Positions 25,268 to 34,639 are shown, counted from the first letter of the stretch. The stretch: DNA of 64,000 nucleotides from Deltaproteobacteria bacterium (GCA_029261875.1 JAJDAL010000059.1:41189-105188), one strand, 5' to 3'. The notes: a model not told the origin generated them from the letters alone. A program made the numbers and translations.

Positions 25268-28233
25268 CGGCTGGACACCTCGGGGACTTGGAACAACGAG
25301 ACACGTTGATCGCCGCGCTGCTGGAATTTCTGATCCAATTTCGAAAGGTAAACACTGGATTGAGCGCTTCGGCTCTCGACCAGTGGGCGGATCTGGAGCA
25401 AGGCGAGCTTACCATCACGGAAGGCGAATTCGATGTCTGCCGGCGCCGCATCCCCGTCCACCGTCCGCAAGGTCGGGAAACGTGCGGGGGCATCCTTCGC
25501 AATCTCGATCAACTGCGCGATCTCTCCGGGCTGCAACACCGCATCGGTCCCGGTCGCGCGAACCCGCTTCACTCCACCGTGGGGCGAAAGAATCGCCCGC
25601 GTCGGCGCCGTGGACTGGGAGAGAAATCGGACTTCGCCGGTCTTGGAACGAATCCGCAGGGATTCCGTGGCCTGTCCGTCGACCGCTCCGCCGACGCCTT
25701 CGCTCACGGCGACCGAGAGCCAGCCCGATTCACCGCTTTCCAGGTCCGTCGTCACCATCACGCCGGATTTCTCCGCCGGGAAGCTGTACTGGACCACCAC
25801 GGCGGGAAACACGTATTCGGGCTGATCCATATGGGCCTGGCGCCAGCGATAAGCGCGTTCCGTAAAGGGCGACGACCAAACCTGCTGCACCGCCTTCGCG
25901 ATGTTGTCGAAGCCCACGACGTTGGGAATCGTCAGGTTGAGGCCTGCGCCCGTAAAGCCCGGTAGGTCTTCCACGTTCGTGTCGCTGCGCACGAACGCGC
26001 CATAGCTGCCTTCTTTTCCGAAGCGCTGCTCCAAGGCAACGCGAAGCTTGCCCCGAAACTCCGGCCCGGGATCCACGCTCTGAATCCAGTCCCGTAAGCG
26101 ATCCAGGAACGCGCGGACTACTTTTTGTCGCTCGGCACCTTCGAGCTTCGCGATGGTGGCGTAGCGCTCCTTCATCCACGCGAAGACCGGAGGTCCGCCG
26201 GCTTCGAGGGGTTGGTCGAGCAGCGCGCGAAAGACACCGAAGGGGATCACGAACCCGTCGGGAACGATATTCCCGAAGTGGTGTTTCAGTTCTCCCAGGT
26301 TGGCGCCTTTCGGTCCCGACACGCGCCCCGAATCCGTCGCGCGCAATTTCGAAAGCGGAACGAATTTCGTCTCGGTCAAGTCGAGCTTTTCGAGATCGGG
26401 TTCGATCACCACGTCTTGAACCTTCTTCTCTTCGCCAAACACTTTGGCCCAGCGCGGCCCATCTTCGTCGAGCTGCACCACGCCGTTGGGGCTCACGGCC
26501 ATCACGACGCGCTTGCCCACACGCTGGCGCACGGAATCGAGAATCTCGTCCCCCACCACGACGTTGGGGATACCCAGGTTGCGCGCCAGGAGTTGAACGT
26601 GGGAAAGCGAACTGCCCTCACCCTGGGTGAGAATGCCGCCAACGGGCGGCAGATCTGAAACCGTCTCGGGCAAGATGTAGATGCCTTCGCCATCCACACT
26701 CTCGGCGATGCCCTGACGAGAAGGCGAATACAACGCGCCGCGCGCCATTCCGGGGTTCAAGGCGCGCAACCCCGTACCGGCCCGGGTACCGAACAATTCG
26801 TGCTCGATCCCCGCAATGTGATTGGCGTCGCGAACCAGGCTGTCGACGACGGCGCCGACGACGAGCAAAGGACTTCCCCGCAAACGGTCCTGGGGAAAGA
26901 GGTGGGCCATGGGGTCGAGGGCGGAGAACATCACCACGGCGCGGTCGAAGTGAAACGCCATGGCGCGCCCGGACCATTCCGCCATGCGGCCCATGTAGCG
27001 AACCTCTTCGCGGTATTGCTGCAACACCAGGGGCTCGGCGGATTCGAGACGTGCGACGCTCTCCTCAGCGCCCGCTCGCTGTCGGGCACTGATCAGGCCC
27101 GACCCGTACAGCGAGAGAATCCCCCCCTTGAGCCAATAGAGTCGATCTGCACGAGTCGTTTGGTCGAGGGAGGTAAGCGTCGTGTTTCCCGAAGCGTAGG
27201 ATTCGCGCTCCACCGCAAGGCTTGCCCGCAGTAGCAACAAGGCGTCTTCGACCGAAGGCGTTTCTTCCAGCCGCTTCCTCAAGGCCGCCATCCACGCGCT
27301 GGCCACGACGAAGCGCCGCGCGGCGGTCTCCGCCCCTTGAATCTGCTCCGCCGCGCGACCGAGTTTCTGGGCGAGATCGGCGTCCTGGGTTTCCGCTGCG
27401 AGCCGGGTCAAGGTCTCCTGGGTTCCGGCGCTGGAATAAAGGGACTCGATTCCCGTGGCGAGGGTTTCGAATTTGTCCGACAGGGACGCCTTTCCCTTGC
27501 CCGACGCGTAGACCCGAACCGAAGCCGCATCGCCGGCGTCCGGAGAACCGTGGATCTTCGCGCGGAGCGATTGAAAACCCGGGTCGGCATCGGCGATGAC
27601 GACGGCGAGCTGTCGAACCTCGGTGGCACCCGCCGCATCCTGCTGAATCGGGAGCAGGCGCACCGCCTCGCGCAACAAGAGAAAGCGCGCCGGTGTGCGC
27701 CAGTCCGGATCCGCCAACAGGGCGCGCACGAGGGCGGTCGCACCGGCTTCCTCGTCCTCGGCCTGGAAGGCACCGCGGTAGGTTCGCGCGCGGCGCAAGA
27801 TCCAACCGTCATCCGCTTGAATGAGGAATCGCTCGACCAGAATCTGGGCCAGGGTGTCGAGCTGCGGATCACTCCCGGTGAAATCGGCCGGGTCGAGGGC
27901 CCCGATGACGTTCCCGACCGCGTAGCCGTTCTTGCGCATCTCGCGCGTGCGCGCGCTCCACAGACCGTGTTGGATTCCGCCTCCGTGATTGCGGCAGGCG
28001 TAGGATTTTGGCGGCAGGACCGTCCCATCCTTACAAAACCACCGAATGCCCTCGAACGGGCCCTTGGGCTCGCCCTTCATGGCGGCGATCCAACCGCGGT
28101 ATTTTTCCACCTCTCCGGGTAGTTCCGTTCCACCGCCGGATGCTCGCGCCGAAGAACCGGCCAGCAGCACCGCGGTCGCCCAGACCAAACCCAGACACAC
28201 TTTGTAAGCCCATCGATTTCTCTGCGAGTTCAT
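25264..28233 (-). CDS. Exported dikinase-like protein (phosphohistidine + PEP/pyruvate-binding ATP-grasp)
   Basis: 989-residue protein with a signal peptide (VCLGLVWATAVLLAGSSARA) when started at ATG 28233. The first ~500 residues are helical and unassigned. A mobile phosphohistidine domain follows, with the His in SSLSHVQLLARNLGIPNVV (H545). Then comes a PPDK-type ATP-grasp domain (GPKGANLGELKHHFG near 640; VRSDTNVEDLPGFTGAGLN near 750-770; ADIEFAFRDGKLALLQIRPL at the end). This order, phosphohistidine before ATP-grasp and no PEP barrel, is that of plant glucan, water dikinases and not of PEP synthase. Export of an ATP-dependent enzyme is unusual. TATCCT lies six bases before the ATG, and no Shine-Dalgarno is seen. 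Confidence 0.8.
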   Translation of the reverse strand: MNSQRNRWAYKVCLGLVWATAVLLAGSSARASGGGTELPGEVEKYRGWIAAMKGEPKGPFEGIRWFCKDGTVLPPKSYACRNHGGGIQHGLWSARTREMRKNGYAVGNVIGALDPADFTGSDPQLDTLAQILVERFLIQADDGWILRRARTYRGAFQAEDEEAGATALVRALLADPDWRTPARFLLLREAVRLLPIQQDAAGATEVRQLAVVIADADPGFQSLRAKIHGSPDAGDAASVRVYASGKGKASLSDKFETLATGIESLYSSAGTQETLTRLAAETQDADLAQKLGRAAEQIQGAETAARRFVVASAWMAALRKRLEETPSVEDALLLLRASLAVERESYASGNTTLTSLDQTTRADRLYWLKGGILSLYGSGLISARQRAGAEESVARLESAEPLVLQQYREEVRYMGRMAEWSGRAMAFHFDRAVVMFSALDPMAHLFPQDRLRGSPLLVVGAVVDSLVRDANHIAGIEHELFGTRAGTGLRALNPGMARGALYSPSRQGIAESVDGEGIYILPETVSDLPPVGGILTQGEGSSLSHVQLLARNLGIPNVVVGDEILDSVRQRVGKRVVMAVSPNGVVQLDEDGPRWAKVFGEEKKVQDVVIEPDLEKLDLTETKFVPLSKLRATDSGRVSGPKGANLGELKHHFGNIVPDGFVIPFGVFRALLDQPLEAGGPPVFAWMKERYATIAKLEGAERQKVVRAFLDRLRDWIQSVDPGPEFRGKLRVALEQRFGKEGSYGAFVRSDTNVEDLPGFTGAGLNLTIPNVVGFDNIAKAVQQVWSSPFTERAYRWRQAHMDQPEYVFPAVVVQYSFPAEKSGVMVTTDLESGESGWLSVAVSEGVGGAVDGQATESLRIRSKTGEVRFLSQSTAPTRAILSPHGGVKRVRATGTDAVLQPGEIAQLIEIAKDAPARFPTLRTVDGDAAPADIEFAFRDGKLALLQIRPLVESRSAQSSVYLSKLDQKFQQRGDQRVSLFQVPEVSSR

Positions 28234-28239
28234 GGAAGT

Positions 28240-28268
28240 AGGATAACCCAAGGGGGACGGAGTAGAGT
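28240..28268. promoter_or_regulatory. Divergent -10 elements between dikinase and translocase operons
   Basis: Minus strand: TATCCT at 28245-28240, exactly six bases before ATG 28233. Plus strand: TAGAGT at 28263-28268, nine bases before ATG 28278. Both genes lack a good Shine-Dalgarno. Only 44 bases separate the two start codons, so the two operons probably share control through overlapping promoters. Confidence 0.4.
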
Positions 28269-28277
28269 CGCAGAACC

Positions 28278-31200
28278 ATGTGGCGTCGCCTCGGAATCGA
28301 GCCCACCGAACGCAAATTGTTCTTTTGGGCCGCTGCAACGTTGTTTCTGATTGGTTGGGCGGACGTCTCGGTCAAGAACGCCTCGGAGACCCTGTTTCTC
28401 AAGCGGGTCGGGGTTTTCTTCCTCCCCATGGTCTTCCTCGCCGGCAGCCTATTGCTGGTGGGGACGACCGATGTGGCGGGCCGCCTGGCGAGCCGCTTCG
28501 ACCGGCTCCGCCTGTTGCCCGCGGCCCTGCTCGTCCTGGCGCTGCTCCTGCTCCCCTTGTGGGTTCTGGTCCGCTCGAACATCGACGGCGTCTACGTGGT
28601 CCTGGTGATCGCGTCGAAACAGATCCCCTCCGTCGCGTTGCTGGTGTTCTGGGTTGCCATGGGGGACCTGCTTCACGGGCGCCAGGCGAAGCGTCTGTTT
28701 GCCCCCCTGATGGCGGGCGTCACTCTCGGAACGATCCTGGGCAGCTTCGCGTCGGAGCCGATCGGGCGCGTGCTCGGCATCGACGGCCTGCTTACCTCAT
28801 CGGCTCTCGCCCTGGCGCTCGCGGCCTGGGTCTCCACGCGTCTGCGCAGCGCCGCACCGCTGCGCCTGCATTCGCCCGGAACCTTCGCGACCACGCGGCG
28901 CGAGCAGTCTACCGTCACGTTTCTCGGGCTCTGGCGCGACAACGCGCTTTTTCGAATCCTGCTTCTGGTCGGGCTCGCAAGCGGGCTATTGGGTCCGATT
29001 CTCTATTTTCAGTTTTCCTACGTCGCCGACCTGGCTACCGCGGGTGCCGACGGCGAGGAGCGTCTACTCGCCCTCTACGCGCAAGTTCGCGGTTGGCTGA
29101 GTATCGCGATTCTGATCGCCCAACTCGTCGCCACTTCCCGGCTCTTCCAGGTGATTGGGATGCCCCTGGCGCTGGGAATCTCGCCCATTGTCTACGCCAT
29201 CGGTTTCTTCGGTTTGAGTATCAACCTGAGCCTGCGGGTCGGTGTCGGGGCCTTGGTGGGGACGAAGATTCAAGACAACGCGGTGTACGACCCCGCCATG
29301 CGGATCCTGTTCAATCTATTTCCGGAACGCATTCGCTCGCGCGCCACGACACTGCTCGAAGGCCCGGTGAAACGCAGCGGCGGCGTTCTGGGAAATCTCG
29401 TCGTGCTACTGGCCCTCGCGGTGAGTACGCCGGTGGTGGTCGGATATGTGGGGTTGTCGATCTCGATCGTATGGTTGGTGATCGCCATCTGGCTTTGGCG
29501 CGCCTATCCGACCCTGCTCCTCAAGGCCGCGTCCAACGCCGGGCGACATGGAAAAGCGAATCTCGAGTTCGATCAGTTGCTCGATCCCGCGACGTTGCGA
29601 AGCCTCACGAACGAGCTGGCCAGCGACGACATCGATCGATCCCAAGCCGCAATCGCCCTGGTCTGCGAAGCCTCCACCGCCGGCGCGATCACGGCCCTCG
29701 CCAGCGCATCCCTCCGAGCCCCGGCGAACCACCGGCCACACCTGATCGACGCCATGGATGCCATCTTGGAAAGGCGGGTCGATGACGTGATCGACAACGC
29801 CGCCGCCGAAAAGGCCCTGTGTGCGTTGGTCGAGGAACGCGATGGCTTGCGACCCATCGATCGCGCCAACGCGGTCCAGGCCGTCGGAAGAATCGCGCGC
29901 AACCGTCGCCCTCGTGATGCCGCTCGCCTCGTCCTCGATCGCACCGCCGAGGATCCGGAACCCGCCGTGCGCCTGGCCGCCATCGCCGCCCGCTGCCGGC
30001 GGGGACTCGCCCCCCCCGAGGGCCAATCCCTCGATGCTTCACTCCTGGCGGCGGTCAACAGCGACGACCTGGCCCTGCGCCAGATCGCCCGAGAGGAACT
30101 CCGCTTCGCACTACTCGAATCGACCATCGATGAAACGTGGAACACGCGTCTGGTGCTGCTGACATCGATGCTCCGCGACGAACCCGATCGGGCGCACGTC
30201 GCTAGCGCCATCGCCGAAGTCGCGGGCCGGCACGGCCCCGCGACGCGCGTTGCCGCGGACGCCATGTTGGCACTGCGCGACTGCGGAGACCTCGCCGTGC
30301 TCTGTTCGGTCATGCGCTTTGCGGGTCGCGCGGACCTGCCGAGCGAAGTGGATTGGTTGATCGACGGATTGAGCCACCGCGACCGGGATGTCTCCGCCTC
30401 CGCGGCGCTCGGTTTACGGGCATTGGGAGTCGGCGTTGCGGACCGCTTACTGCAGGAGCTCGCGTTTGGGAAACGCAGAATTCGCGATCCGATTCTCGAG
30501 ATCATCCGCGATCTCGATGTCGACGAGAAGGCACTGGAATCCCTGTACGAACGCGAACTCGAGACCATTCCGCGCCTGGCCGCGCACTCGCGCTCCCTGA
30601 TGGGAGTTCGCAATTCGGGCATCCTGATGGAGCGGCTGCAGGAACGCATCGAGGAAAGCGGGCACACCGCCCTGTTGATGCTTGCGGCCTTGCGCCGGGA
30701 CGGCCGCATGGCGGAGTTGAGCGATCACTTGAAGCGAACTCGAAGCCGCCGCCAACGCGCCATCCTCTTGGAAGCCCTCGAGGCGCTCTTGGATCCCCGG
30801 GATCAAGCGCGGGTCATCCCCGTGCTCGAAGACCCCGCCGGGGCTTCCGCCTCGCAAGCGGAGGTCGCCGCCGAGGACGTTCTCGAAGAACTCCGCCAGG
30901 ACCCGGACGAACTCACTCGGCTCATCGTGGCGGAGCTCATCCGAACCGCGGACGTCGGCCCGCTGGCTGGCAACGATACGATGAGTGATGATGGCAGCGT
31001 GCTGAGCCCTGTGGAAATCGCGATCCATTTGAAGACCCTTCCGCTCTTCGAACCGCTTACCACCCGCCAGCTGGTCGATCTCGCCAAGGTCGCCCGCGAA
31101 GTGGGTCACCCCGCTGGAGTCGAGATCTGTCGCGAAGGCGACTTCGATGACACAATTTTCCTGATCGTCGACGGACAGGTGACCATTCAGCGGTCCGGTG

Positions 31201-31439
31201 CCGTACTGACGGAGCTGGGGCCGCGGGATTTCTTTGGCGAAATGGCGGTCTTCGACGGTTCACCGCGATCCGCCGATGCGGTGACGAAGACCCGCGTGCG
31301 ACTTCTGTGCCTGAAACGGGATGACCTCTTCCGCTTGATGGAGGACCTGCCCGCCATCGGCATCAGCATCTGCCAAACCCTCTCGCGGCGCGTTCGCGAC
31401 CTCAATCAGCAGCTATCGGCGCGAGAATCTTCTCGATGA
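28278..31439 (+). CDS. Npt-like transporter fused to HEAT-like repeats and cNMP-binding domain
   Basis: 1053-residue protein. Residues about 1-420 are a polytopic membrane domain of the nucleotide-translocase/MFS type (KLFFWAAATLFLIGWADVSV; DNAVYDPAMRILFNLFPERIR). Residues about 430-880 are helical HEAT-like repeats with regular LRALG/LAAIAAR-type helices. Residues about 916-1053 are a cNMP-binding domain (REGDFDDTIFLIVDGQVTI, LGPRDFFGEMAVFDGSPRSA). Such triple fusions occur in the broader Npt family. It is the first gene of an operon that also encodes a DsbA-like protein (ATGA overlap) and an adenylate cyclase, which suggests cyclic-nucleotide control of transport. Confidence 0.8.
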   Translation: MWRRLGIEPTERKLFFWAAATLFLIGWADVSVKNASETLFLKRVGVFFLPMVFLAGSLLLVGTTDVAGRLASRFDRLRLLPAALLVLALLLLPLWVLVRSNIDGVYVVLVIASKQIPSVALLVFWVAMGDLLHGRQAKRLFAPLMAGVTLGTILGSFASEPIGRVLGIDGLLTSSALALALAAWVSTRLRSAAPLRLHSPGTFATTRREQSTVTFLGLWRDNALFRILLLVGLASGLLGPILYFQFSYVADLATAGADGEERLLALYAQVRGWLSIAILIAQLVATSRLFQVIGMPLALGISPIVYAIGFFGLSINLSLRVGVGALVGTKIQDNAVYDPAMRILFNLFPERIRSRATTLLEGPVKRSGGVLGNLVVLLALAVSTPVVVGYVGLSISIVWLVIAIWLWRAYPTLLLKAASNAGRHGKANLEFDQLLDPATLRSLTNELASDDIDRSQAAIALVCEASTAGAITALASASLRAPANHRPHLIDAMDAILERRVDDVIDNAAAEKALCALVEERDGLRPIDRANAVQAVGRIARNRRPRDAARLVLDRTAEDPEPAVRLAAIAARCRRGLAPPEGQSLDASLLAAVNSDDLALRQIAREELRFALLESTIDETWNTRLVLLTSMLRDEPDRAHVASAIAEVAGRHGPATRVAADAMLALRDCGDLAVLCSVMRFAGRADLPSEVDWLIDGLSHRDRDVSASAALGLRALGVGVADRLLQELAFGKRRIRDPILEIIRDLDVDEKALESLYERELETIPRLAAHSRSLMGVRNSGILMERLQERIEESGHTALLMLAALRRDGRMAELSDHLKRTRSRRQRAILLEALEALLDPRDQARVIPVLEDPAGASASQAEVAAEDVLEELRQDPDELTRLIVAELIRTADVGPLAGNDTMSDDGSVLSPVEIAIHLKTLPLFEPLTTRQLVDLAKVAREVGHPAGVEICREGDFDDTIFLIVDGQVTIQRSGAVLTELGPRDFFGEMAVFDGSPRSADAVTKTRVRLLCLKRDDLFRLMEDLPAIGISICQTLSRRVRDLNQQLSARESSR

Positions 31440-32092
31440 GCGAAGCGGCTCACGCAAGCGTCGAGCTCGTGGTGTATTCGGATTTCCTCTGCCCCTGGTG
31501 CTACAACGCAGCGGTTCGTTTGGAGCGCCTCGAACGAACCCTGCAGGGTGCACTCACCCTACAGTGGAAGAGCTATCTCCTGCGCCCGAAGCCGCGCTCC
31601 GGACGCAGCCTCGAGAAGTTTCGGGCCTACACCGAGAGTTGGTTGCGGGTCGCGGCCGACGAACCCGAATGCAAGATGACAACCTGGCAGGGCGACGCGG
31701 GACCGCCCAGCCACAGCGTTCCTCCACACCGTCTCGCCAAACTCGCCGCCGCGGTGGCGCCGGATTCGCTTCCGGAGCTGCGGCGGCGTCTGTTCGAAGC
31801 CTACTTTGCCGAAAGTCGCGACATCAGTAACCCCGAAACCCTTTCCGACGTATGGAGTGAGACGGGGCTGGCATCGGAACATCTGAAACTTCTTGCCGAT
31901 GGCGAATTCGAGAAGCGCGTTTTCGACGATCATCGGGAAGCACTCGAACTCGGAACCTCGGGCGTGCCCGCCGTGCGGCGGGCGGATCAGACTTTCGTGC
32001 TGGTGGGTGCGCAACCGCTCGAGACCTACCGGCGCTGGGTGGAACGAATCTCGCGCGAGACTTCGGACGCAGCCCCGTCCGCCGCGGGCTGA
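31436..32092 (+). CDS. DsbA-family (FrnE-like) thioredoxin-fold oxidoreductase
   Basis: 218-residue protein of the FrnE/2-hydroxychromene-2-carboxylate isomerase branch of the DsbA family. The active site C19-P-W-C22 follows the strand VELVVYSDFLCPWCYN. The conserved cis-Pro loop is GTSGVPAVRR. There is no signal peptide, so it probably works in the cytosol. It overlaps the transporter gene by four bases (ATGA) and precedes the adenylate cyclase by 12 bases, so it belongs to the same operon. Substrate unknown. Confidence 0.88.
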   Translation: MSEAAHASVELVVYSDFLCPWCYNAAVRLERLERTLQGALTLQWKSYLLRPKPRSGRSLEKFRAYTESWLRVAADEPECKMTTWQGDAGPPSHSVPPHRLAKLAAAVAPDSLPELRRRLFEAYFAESRDISNPETLSDVWSETGLASEHLKLLADGEFEKRVFDDHREALELGTSGVPAVRRADQTFVLVGAQPLETYRRWVERISRETSDAAPSAAG

Positions 32093-32104
32093 ACGAGGAG
32101 ACCC

Positions 32105-33700
32105 GTGGCCGAGTCATCGCATGTTCCCAGACCTCCGGAATACGCCATCTCCATCGAACTCACGGACCGCCGCGTGAAGGTGGTGTTCAATGGTGAAACG
32201 GTTGCGGATACGCGACGGGCGCTGATCCTCCACGAGACCCGACTTCCTCCGGTGTACTACCTGCCGCGCAAGGACGTGCGCATGGACCTCGCCTTTCCCA
32301 CGGAGTACCACACCCATTGCCCCTTCAAGGGCAACGCCTCCTATTGGACCCTCAACGTCGAGGGGCAAGTCGCGGAGAACGGATTGTGGTCCTACGAGGA
32401 CCCATTGCCCGAGGCCGAAGCGATTCGCGGCTACATCGCGTTCTACCGCAACCGCATGGATGCCTGGTACGAGGAAGACGAAGAGGTCAGCATCGACCCC
32501 GTCACCGACACCCATACCCATGGCAATCCCCTGGTGGACTGGCTGATGCGCGATGCCTGGGAGGCTTCGAGCATCGCGGAGTTGTTGGCGCGCTTCGCAC
32601 GCCAACTTGCAGCGGTCGGCGTTCCCGTCACGCGAACGAACCTCATGGTTCGCACGCTTCACCCTCAGGTCATGGGCATCGTCCACGTCTGGGAACGCGC
32701 GGAGGACCAGGTCCAAACCATCGAACTATCCCACGACCGTGCCGACGAAGAGCGTTTCCTCACCAGTCCCCTGATCCCCATCTTCGAAGGCCGAGGCGGC
32801 GTTCGCCGTCGCCTCGAGGCGGAAAACGCCGTGCTCGACTTTCCGATCCTGCGCGAGCTGCGCGATCAAGGCGCGACCGACTACGTCGCCATGCCCGTAC
32901 CCTTCAGCGATGGAAAGATCCACGCCATCACGTTGGCGACCGACCACCCGGGGGGGTTTGCGACCGAAAGCCTCGGCCACATCCACGAAATTCTCCCCCT
33001 CTTCAGTCGCCTCGTGGAGGTTCACGCAACGCGACGCATCGCCCGCACCCTGCTCGACACCTACCTCGGCATTCACACAGGCGAACGGGTACTCGAGGGA
33101 CTCATCCGGCGCGGAGACGGCGAGGAGATTCCCGCGGTCATCTGGTGGTGTGATCTGCGGGGTTCGACGCAGATGACCGAGCAGCTTCCGCGTGTCACCT
33201 ACCTCAAGTTGCTCAATCAGTTCTTCGAGAGCACCGCGGGTTCGGTGATCGACCACGGCGGCGAAGTGCTGAAATTCATCGGGGATGCGGTCATGGCGAT
33301 TTTCCCGCTTCGCGGCCAACCGGACGCGGCGGACCGAGCGGTGGCAGCGACGCGTGAAACACTCGTTCGCCTGGAGGAATTCAACTCTTCCCGGGAAGGC
33401 AGCGCGATGCCGGCCGTCGACATCGCGCTGGCACTCCACGAAGGAGAAGTCACCTACGGGAATGTCGGAATTTCAGGGCGGCTCGATTTCACCGTAACGG
33501 GCCCGGCCGTCAACGAAGTCTCGCGCCTCGAGACCCTGTCGAAATTCCTTGGGCAGCGGGTCGTGGCTTCCGAAAGTTTTGCGCGCCTCGTACCCAACGA
33601 ACTCCGGTCCCTTGGGCGCCACACTTTGCGTGGAGTCAGCGAGCCCGCCGAAGTCTTCACCCTTCGGGAGCGCGACGGGGATGACGGAGATCCGGGTTGA
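32105..33700 (+). CDS. DUF427 - GAF-like - class III adenylate cyclase fusion
   Basis: 531-residue soluble protein starting with GTG after GAGGAGA. Residues about 15-125 are a DUF427 domain (LPPVYYLPRKDVRMDL, HCPFKGNASYWTL, GYIAFYRNRMDAWYEED). A middle GAF-like region follows (about 145-320). Residues about 340-531 are a class III cyclase with both metal-binding aspartates (WWCDLRGST near 350; LKFIGDAVMAIF near 390) and the transition-state Asn/Arg pair (VNEVSRLE near 470). The Lys in LKFIGD favours ATP, so cAMP is the likely product. It is co-transcribed with a cNMP-binding transporter, its probable target. Confidence 0.87.
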   Translation: MAESSHVPRPPEYAISIELTDRRVKVVFNGETVADTRRALILHETRLPPVYYLPRKDVRMDLAFPTEYHTHCPFKGNASYWTLNVEGQVAENGLWSYEDPLPEAEAIRGYIAFYRNRMDAWYEEDEEVSIDPVTDTHTHGNPLVDWLMRDAWEASSIAELLARFARQLAAVGVPVTRTNLMVRTLHPQVMGIVHVWERAEDQVQTIELSHDRADEERFLTSPLIPIFEGRGGVRRRLEAENAVLDFPILRELRDQGATDYVAMPVPFSDGKIHAITLATDHPGGFATESLGHIHEILPLFSRLVEVHATRRIARTLLDTYLGIHTGERVLEGLIRRGDGEEIPAVIWWCDLRGSTQMTEQLPRVTYLKLLNQFFESTAGSVIDHGGEVLKFIGDAVMAIFPLRGQPDAADRAVAATRETLVRLEEFNSSREGSAMPAVDIALALHEGEVTYGNVGISGRLDFTVTGPAVNEVSRLETLSKFLGQRVVASESFARLVPNELRSLGRHTLRGVSEPAEVFTLRERDGDDGDPG

Positions 33701-33703
33701 GGA

Positions 33704-34639
33704 TCACCGGGACAACGCCCCAAAGTTCTCACCGGTGAGTTCTTCCGAAACACTCCACAACTTCTTGGCCATCGCCTGATCGTAGGAGCGCGCACTCGAC
33801 CGCGTCTTCTTTGGACTGCCGCTCATTTCTCCGAATCCGTCGGGTCCGATGTAGTCGCCGCTTCGTACGTCCGAAGAGGTAGCCGCGTACAACGTCGGCA
33901 ACGCACCACTCGCGGGGCTCTGCGCAAAGATCTTGTTGGACGCAAGTGAGAGCCGTTCCATGATCGACGAACCCTCCATCCGCGGCCCGGCCATCTGCAG
34001 ATCGGTCGACGCGTACCCGGGATGGCATGCCACCGCCTTCGCCAGACTTTCCGCTTGGGCGAGACGTCGCTGCAATTCGTAGGTAAAGAGAAGGTTGGCG
34101 AGCTTGCTCTGGGCGTAGGCGCCCCACTTTCGGTAGCGACGTTCCGAATGCAGGTCGTCGAACGCGATCTTGCCCGCCCGGTGGAACTGGCTGCTCACGG
34201 TGACGATCCTCGGTTCCGGCGCTTCCAACAAACAACCGAGCAGTAAACTCGTCAGCGCGAAATGTCCGAGATGGTTGGTGCCGATCTGCATCTCGAATCC
34301 GTCGGCCGTCTTGCGATAGGGAAGCGCCATGACACCGGCGTTGTTGCACAGAATGTCGACGCGGCCCGGGCGTTCGAGAAACGAGTCGACGAACGCGCGA
34401 ATCGACGCCAGCTGCGCCAGGTCCAGGGGCATGGCTTCGACTTGCGCATCACTTGCCGACGCGCGAATCCGTTCGAGAGCCGCTTTGCCCTTGGCCTGAT
34501 CGCGACAGGCAATCACCACCTGCGCCCCCTTTTGCGCAAATCGCAGCGCCGCCTCGTAGCCGAGACCGCCGTTACCACCGGTTACGATTACGGTCTTCCC
34601 GGTCAATGAGGGCATGTTGCCCGCGGTCCAACGTTCCAT
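33704..34639 (-). CDS. Short-chain dehydrogenase/reductase, retinol-dehydrogenase-like
   Basis: 311-residue NAD(P)-dependent SDR. The cofactor motif is TGGNGGLG, the NNAG motif is CNNAGVMA, and the catalytic Ser (VSSQFHRAG) and Tyr-x3-Lys (YAQSK) are intact. It resembles WW-domain oxidoreductase/retinol dehydrogenase-like SDRs from bacteria. The substrate is unknown. GGAGGA precedes ATG 34639, a TATAAT is placed upstream on the minus strand, and palindromic sequence lies near the expected -35 position. The gene is convergent with the cyclase operon. Confidence 0.9.
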   Translation of the reverse strand: MERWTAGNMPSLTGKTVIVTGGNGGLGYEAALRFAQKGAQVVIACRDQAKGKAALERIRASASDAQVEAMPLDLAQLASIRAFVDSFLERPGRVDILCNNAGVMALPYRKTADGFEMQIGTNHLGHFALTSLLLGCLLEAPEPRIVTVSSQFHRAGKIAFDDLHSERRYRKWGAYAQSKLANLLFTYELQRRLAQAESLAKAVACHPGYASTDLQMAGPRMEGSSIMERLSLASNKIFAQSPASGALPTLYAATSSDVRSGDYIGPDGFGEMSGSPKKTRSSARSYDQAMAKKLWSVSEELTGENFGALSR

